35,170 nucleotides of DNA from Condylostoma magnum (taxonomy: Eukaryota; Ciliophora; Heterotrichea; Heterotrichida; Condylostomatidae): assembly GCA_920105805.1 (NCBI GenBank), contig CAKKTI010000223.1, positions 1 through 35,170 on the forward strand, given 5' to 3'. The notes beneath the pieces are model-generated. The model saw only the letters and a list, made by a program, of their open reading frames with translations, was not told the origin of the DNA and made no database searches. The position numbers were made by a program, and so were the translations under genes. This document shows positions 30,728 through 35,170 of this stretch, piece by piece. Each line of letters begins with the position of its first letter. Position 1 is the stretch's first letter.

Positions 30728-33196
30728 ATGGATCTGCTAGCCAGCCTGGCTGACAGTCCCTCAATGTCTGAAAAAGAACTGATGGACTAATTTATTCGTG
30801 AAAACTCCTAAATATACTCATTCCCGGATGATTATTTCTAAAGAATTACAGTACTAACCTTAGAAAACCGTCTAAACTCAAATAAATTCATTTAAACCCC
30901 AGAACTTTTCCCGTATATTTTAAAAGTCCTGCAATGCCTAAGAATACTTACAAGAGATGAGTCCAATTAAAAAGAGTTTATTCAGCAAGACGGAATTGAC
31001 AGACTAGGTGAAATCCTTACTGAATATATATAACTTCACTTCAAAGATCTCCAAGCCCCTTATATAAGTGAGTTGATTGTAGAAATTACTAGTATATTAA
31101 GAAGACTTGCAGCTATAGCTCCCTCAATCATCCTAGAAAATGACATACCTGAACAGTTAGTGCTACTATTAGGAAGCACTCATGCTATAGTAGCTAGAAG
31201 TTCCCTAGAAGCTCTTTAATAACTACAAAATGAGGCTAATTTTAGTTAAAGCATCGTTCATACGAGTGCTATAGAAATGCTGCTGAGAATAGCTAGTGAG
31301 TATGATAGAGAATATGTACTACTTGCGTGTAATTTGCTAAATTAGCTGTGCTAAACAGAGGATTTCTCAAGAAAATAAAGAATGCACAGAGGTAATTTAC
31401 TCTTACTAGACCAGTTTAGAAGAACTCGAGATCTTGGCGTAAAACTTGCATTATTAAGACTTATGCAAACACTGTGCATGGATGTAGAAAATGTAGCAGA
31501 GTTGCGTAAATTGGGTCTTGTATAATTACTTATAGAAATACTTTAAAATGAGCAGGAAGAGCCGCTTTTGGTAATTTCTGCTTTGTAGTTAATCACAACA
31601 ATGTCATTAGATGATGAAACATCGCTGTATATTAGAGCATAAACTGCACATTTGATAGTAAAATTGATTTTAATTTACCATCCACTGATATTTCATACGG
31701 ATGATGAGAAAATGTAACAAGCTTTCTATGAAATCTAATTAAATGCCTTATAGACCTTGAGATATGTATATTCTTTAGAGAGAAATCGTAAGTTCTTCAG
31801 AAGGATTTTCCCTCCATAAGTTTTTGAGAGGTTTATAGATGTTGGTAATTACGTAAAGCAGTTAAACTGTTATTAAGATTGCTTGCAATCTTTCAATGAC
31901 TTAAATCAACAAGAATTAGACACATTTGAGAATAACATACAGGAACTAAAGAACATAAGTGCATTTTCAACTTTTAAGATGATAAACGGCTATACAGTTG
32001 TAGAGGCTATAGGAAAAGGAGCATACGGGGCAGTCTACGAGGTGCATAAGGGTGAAAACCGCTATGCAATGAAAGAAATTCCTCTAGAGACAATAGAAGG
32101 ATCGGAAGATGAGGTGCATCGTGAGGTTTAAATATACAAGGACTTGGACCACCCCAACATTATAAAATTTCACACATCCTTTGTAGAAAACGACGTTCTA
32201 TATATAGTAATGGAGTTGATAGAGGGGCAGAGCTTAAATGACTTTATATACAATCTAAAAGAGAAGGGATAAAGGCTTGTGGAGTCATAGATCTGGCGTT
32301 ATTTTATACAAATGTGTGCTGGAGTGCGCTATCTGCATCTGGATAAGAAAGTAGTGCATAGGGACTTCACTCCTTCTAATTTAATGTTGACTAAAGATAA
32401 TCAGATAAAAATAGCTGATTTTGGACTAGCTAAATAACGAGCTTTAGGGTCCAGCATGAACACCAATACTAACGCTTTTGTCGGGACTATACAATACTCC
32501 AGTCCTGAAATGGTCTAATCAAAGCCATATGGATTTAAAGCTGATATTTGGGCATTGGGATGCATTCTGTATGAACTGGCGGAACTTCAGCCTGCATTTA
32601 CTGGTGAAAATCCTCTGGCTATTGCTAGGAAAATTGTTGAGGAAGACTATAAACCATTTAGCCAAGACAGATTCTCTCCTTTATTGGTATAAATCGTGAG
32701 AAAATGCATGACAGTGGAGTAGGATGATAGAGCTGATATACTTTAACTAGCGTAGATGGTAGGACCTGTGCTGTTTTTATAGATTGATGATTTGAATAAT
32801 TAGTGCATTTCATTAAAGTAAAAGCAGGTTGAAGAAGTGCATGTTGATGCTCCGAGGATTGCGTTAAAGTCCACATAACTAAGAAAAATAGACCCTGTAT
32901 AGCCTTTGCTGGAAACACTGCATAAGCTTGTGTTTGTAAGCTAGCTTCCTCCTGGTATTTAAAGAGATAGTAGGAGATCTATGCTAGAAACTTATAAACA
33001 CTGATTATTCTCAGATCCATAACGTTCACATTGTCTTAAACGGGAATTAGGGAAGCTTCATTAATGTGCTAGAGAAGAAATACGCATTTTAAGTCAAGAA
33101 CGTGTGACCTATGAAACCCTAAACTTTGTAATGGAAGAAGTGCTATCTGAGTAAGGATACTACTCAATGATACGAGACTCTTTAGAAAATAATTAG
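30728..33196 (+). CDS. NEK10: NEK10 orthologue: armadillo repeats, NEK kinase, conserved C-terminal region
   Basis: ATG 30728 ([20 protein letters not shown]) to TAG 33194-33196, 822 residues. Residues about 40-400 are armadillo-like helical repeats ([60 protein letters not shown]). The kinase spans about 420-690: [15 protein letters not shown], Lys449 in [27 protein letters not shown] (Asp546), IADFGLAKQ (Asp564), [18 protein letters not shown] and [23 protein letters not shown] and the 'SxPYGxKADxWAxGCILY' run are NEK10 signatures. After the kinase, [20 protein letters not shown] and [20 protein letters not shown] correspond to the conserved C-terminal block of animal NEK10, followed at once by the TAG. 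ARM repeats before a NEK kinase are unique to NEK10, which acts in ciliated cells and stress checkpoints. Confidence 0.92.
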
Positions 33197-33329
33197 TTTA
33201 TACAAAGTATGCATAACCCTTGTAATATATTTATAATATAATTCTGTAATGTTTTTTCTATTGGAAAGTTAGGAGTTTATTATAACACAATACAGGAATT
33301 TATTATACTATAAGATTTTACTTAGGTTT

Positions 33330-34586
33330 TCAAAAAGATAATTCAGCTAAACTATCTTCTTCAAGGGAAATATCTGGAGGCTGCATTATCTGACTTGGGA
33401 GTTCACTCGAATTAAAACTTGAATAAGGAGATGGGTTCTCAGAAAACATTAAAGGATTTAAATCATCTTACTTTTGTATAATTTAGTTATCCTATTCTTG
33501 TATATTATAATATTCCAATGGATTCGAGTTTGATCGCTTTAATTAATTTTTATTTTTAGCTTTCTAACTCTATTAATTGTTTTTCTTGTGAACGTTGCTA
33601 TCCATGCTTTAAAGTCTTCTTTATTTAATGTGGCACTTATTAAGTACAGTCTGAAGTATGGAAAAATCTTGACTAAGCTACTTTTTTAGCCTATTAGCTT
33701 CTAGTATTTACTACTAAAGCGTATCTATTTTAATCTATTCTTTCAATCATTTTCTCTTAAATACCTTTTTAAATCTTTTTTATGGAGGTATTAAAAAGCT
33801 ATTTTCATCTTTTCGTGTAAGCATACATTTAGCATTGTTTAATATTTATTCTGCATTGTTTACCTCAAAGGAAGGGATATTATAAAATTCATCAAATAAA
33901 GTGTATTCATTCTATTATTATAATAAATCTTAAAGATTTATTTCATTAAGATATTTTAAATTCTTTGATAGTATAGAATATTACTTATGCATTTCTTTTA
34001 ACTTTTCTTATAATTATGCAATAGAGTCTAATTCTCTACTATTATCTTGCTCAATTTCAACACAGATTTCTTATATTAAATCATGCTTATCGATAAGTTT
34101 CTTAATATATATATCATAATCAATCTAGCACTCTTATTGAATAGTTAGTAAGTGAATACATTCATTAAATTATTTATTCCTTTCCTACTAAATCAATAAT
34201 TTCATTTCAATCCCCTTTAATTTTGATATTACTATATTAATACGATTATCATAGTCTTATCTTATCAAATCCTCTCTACTTTATATCCATTATATTTTTT
34301 CATTAGATGACCTAGATTACTATTCAGCTAATGTTTTATTAAAGTTGATTTACCCTAATCTTTTACTTAAAAGACTTTTATAATTTTATATCAAATCCAT
34401 GAACTTTAAAGTCACTGTACTATTTCCAAACTACTCATAAGAATTTGCAGATTAAGCATCGCTCACAATTAAATCATATATAATTTAAGTATTAATACCT
34501 ATGTTTTATTCTAAATCACTAGCCTTTTCCCGTAGATCCTTACTCTAAGAGATTAAGTTGTTCAACTACTCTTCCTATTTTACCAT
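33330..34586 (-). CDS. Coiled-coil protein
   Basis: ATG 34586 (MVKQEEQLNNLISQSKDLRE) to TGA 33332-33330, 418 residues. Almost the entire first 290 residues are predicted coiled coil by eye, rich in Gln, Lys, Glu and Leu (DNRINIVISKLKGIEMKLLI; DLIQEICVEIEQDNSRELDS; LQEKLKEMHKQYSILSKNLK). A Lys/Arg-rich patch follows (IPPQKRFKKVFKRKQLKEQI). The C-terminus is a low-complexity Ser/Pro/Asn tail ending SLEEDSLAELSF. No family recognised. It is head-to-head with SPEF1, with 8 bp between start codons, and a cytoskeletal or ciliary role is only a guess from that neighbour. It is tail-to-tail with NEK10, 133 bp apart. Confidence 0.7.
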
Positions 34587-34594
34587 AATATATA
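34587..34594. promoter_or_regulatory. 8-bp spacer between divergent start codons
   Basis: The spacer AATATATA separates the minus-strand ATG (34586-34584) from the SPEF1 ATG (34595-34597). This is a second case like the one at 8487-8495. Both transcripts' leaders must be antisense to the neighbour's coding start, unless a later Met is used. Confidence 0.45.
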
Positions 34595-35170
34595 ATGGCA
34601 CGCGTTATCAGATCTTAACCCTTGACAGAAGATGAGGTCGAAGACCTGTATGAGTGGGTTGATGATGTACCCTTATCTAGACCTAAAAGGAATATAGCCA
34701 GAGATTTTGCTGATGGTCAACTCCTGGCTGAAGTTGTTAAGCATTTAGTACCTAGAATGATCGATTTGCATAATTACCCAGCAGCCAACTCTTACAACTA
34801 GAAAATGTCGAATTGGCAGACTCTTAATGGTAATTTATATACAGCTAAAGTATTCAGGAAGATGGGATTCCAACTTGCCAATGAAGATATCGAAGCATGC
34901 GTTAATGCTCAGCCAGATGCCGTAGAAAAAATTTTGAAATTAGTAAGGATATAAGTAAGATTTACTTTAGATTGAAAACTTTTTATCAAATAGAAAGGAT
35001 GATCTTGAGTCTCCTGGAATTTAAGGAAGAAGAGGTTAAGTTAGAGCACCAAGAAAATCAGGAAGATCTGACTCTAAAGGAGAGACTATTAAAGATTTAA
35101 GAGATACTATTGAAATTATGGAACTTAAGATATAGAAGTTAGAGTAACTTGTCTAATCAAAAGACAATAA
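34595..35170 (+). CDS. SPEF1: SPEF1/CLAMP calponin-homology protein (3' partial, one 16-nt intron)
   Basis: ATG 34595 (MARVIRSQPLTEDEVEDLYE). The CH domain fits sperm flagellar protein 1: EDLYEWVDDVPLSRPKRNIA, RDFADGQLLAEVVKHLVPRM, IDLHNYPAANSYNQKMSNWQ, TLNGNLYTAKVFRKMGFQLA. A 16-nt intron, GTAAGATTTACTTTAG at 34955-34970, joins LKLVRIQ to IENFLSNRKDD. It restores the frame of a basic linker and the family's C-terminal coiled coil (TIKDLRDTIEIMELKIQKLE then QLVQSKDN), which runs to the window edge. SPEF1 bundles and stabilises microtubules of the axonemal central apparatus and of cortical arrays. Without the intron the frame loses the coiled coil, so this is the best-supported intron in the window. 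Confidence 0.92.
34955..34970 (+). other. 16-nt intron in SPEF1
   Basis: GTAAGATTTACTTTAG, with a canonical GTAAG donor and TTTAG acceptor. Removal shifts the frame by one, exactly as needed to pass from the CH domain to the conserved C-terminal coiled coil. Introns of 15-16 nt are a heterotrich hallmark. Confidence 0.85.

Noticed and set aside
1731-32918. Short ORFs seen under the standard code on strands opposite recognised genes (for example near 1731, 23281, 25588, 28607, 28936 and 32658)
   Set aside because: They are shadows of coding sequence on the other strand, with no family similarity.
28035-33196. Identical residue numbers for catalytic Lys/Asp/Asp (449/546/564) in the RCC1-kinase and NEK10
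   Set aside because: Checked by position and true, but the N-terminal domains and kinase subfamilies are unrelated, so it is taken as coincidence, not duplication.
1-35170. Karyorelict code (only TGA stops, NCBI table 27)
   Set aside because: Seven or more genes end cleanly in histone-free TGA, but Tctex1, cyclase, CDC50, NEK10, RCC1-kinase and VPS54 reach the end of their family sequence at TAA or TAG with no TGA nearby. VPS54 has none in any frame for over 200 nt.
1-35170. Mobile or virus-like elements, tRNA, rRNA, CRISPR
   Set aside because: No terminal repeats, transposase, reverse transcriptase or capsid-like motifs, no cloverleaf with a T-loop consensus, and no spaced repeats were seen.

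Overview
The window looks like macronuclear-type DNA from a heterotrich ciliate close to Condylostoma. TAA and TAG sit inside clearly coding sequence as Gln, and TGA sits there as Trp. Yet recognisable genes also end on each of the three: H2A and eL31 at TGA, the Tctex1 light chain and the RCC1-kinase at TAA, and VPS54, CDC50, the adenylyl cyclase and NEK10 at TAG. That is the fully ambiguous code described for Condylostoma magnum (NCBI table 28). It does not fit the karyorelict code, where only TGA stops. Introns are tiny (16 to 25 nt, GT...AG), AT content is high, and genes are packed 8 to 240 bp apart on both strands. The species name is inference. I found no mobile element, virus-like element, rRNA, tRNA or CRISPR.

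Layout. 1-3270 (+): 5'-truncated receptor with a periplasmic-binding-like ectodomain and about nine membrane segments. 3405-3958 (-): small multi-pass protein with two introns. 4082-5422 (+): unrecognised protein. 5496-8486 (-): hybrid histidine kinase preceded by a FYVE-like zinc-finger/coiled-coil gene in the same frame. 8496-10058 (+): multi-pass protein with a terminal C2H2 finger. 10183-12639 (-): VPS54. 12856-13284 (+): small membrane protein. 13320-16022 (-): LRR/EF-hand-like protein. 16152-18029 (+): coiled coil with a C1q-like end. 18649-19053 (+): histone H2A. 19175-21656 (-): Tctex1 dynein light chain, a small basic ORF, a LITAF-like protein and an IQ-motif protein. 21898-22836 (+): CDC50 flippase subunit. 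22958-25831 (+): voltage-sensor adenylyl cyclase, with a false assembly gap. 25862-26212 (+): ribosomal protein eL31. 26268-28021 (+): unrecognised intron-containing gene. 28035-30092 (+): RCC1-TKL kinase. 30728-33196 (+): NEK10. 33330-34586 (-): coiled-coil protein. 34595-35170 (+): SPEF1/CLAMP, cut by the window end.

Theme. Several genes are ciliary or cytoskeletal by family (Tctex1, NEK10, SPEF1, RCC1-kinase) and several are signalling or membrane-traffic genes (receptor, hybrid histidine kinase, voltage-sensor cyclase, VPS54, CDC50). There are no operons. Neighbours are independent, very compact genes, often head-to-head or tail-to-tail. Because nearly every frame is open under this code, frames were chosen by family recognition, residue patterns, codon content, tandem stops and spacing to neighbours. 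Exact 3' ends of the less familiar genes are judgements.
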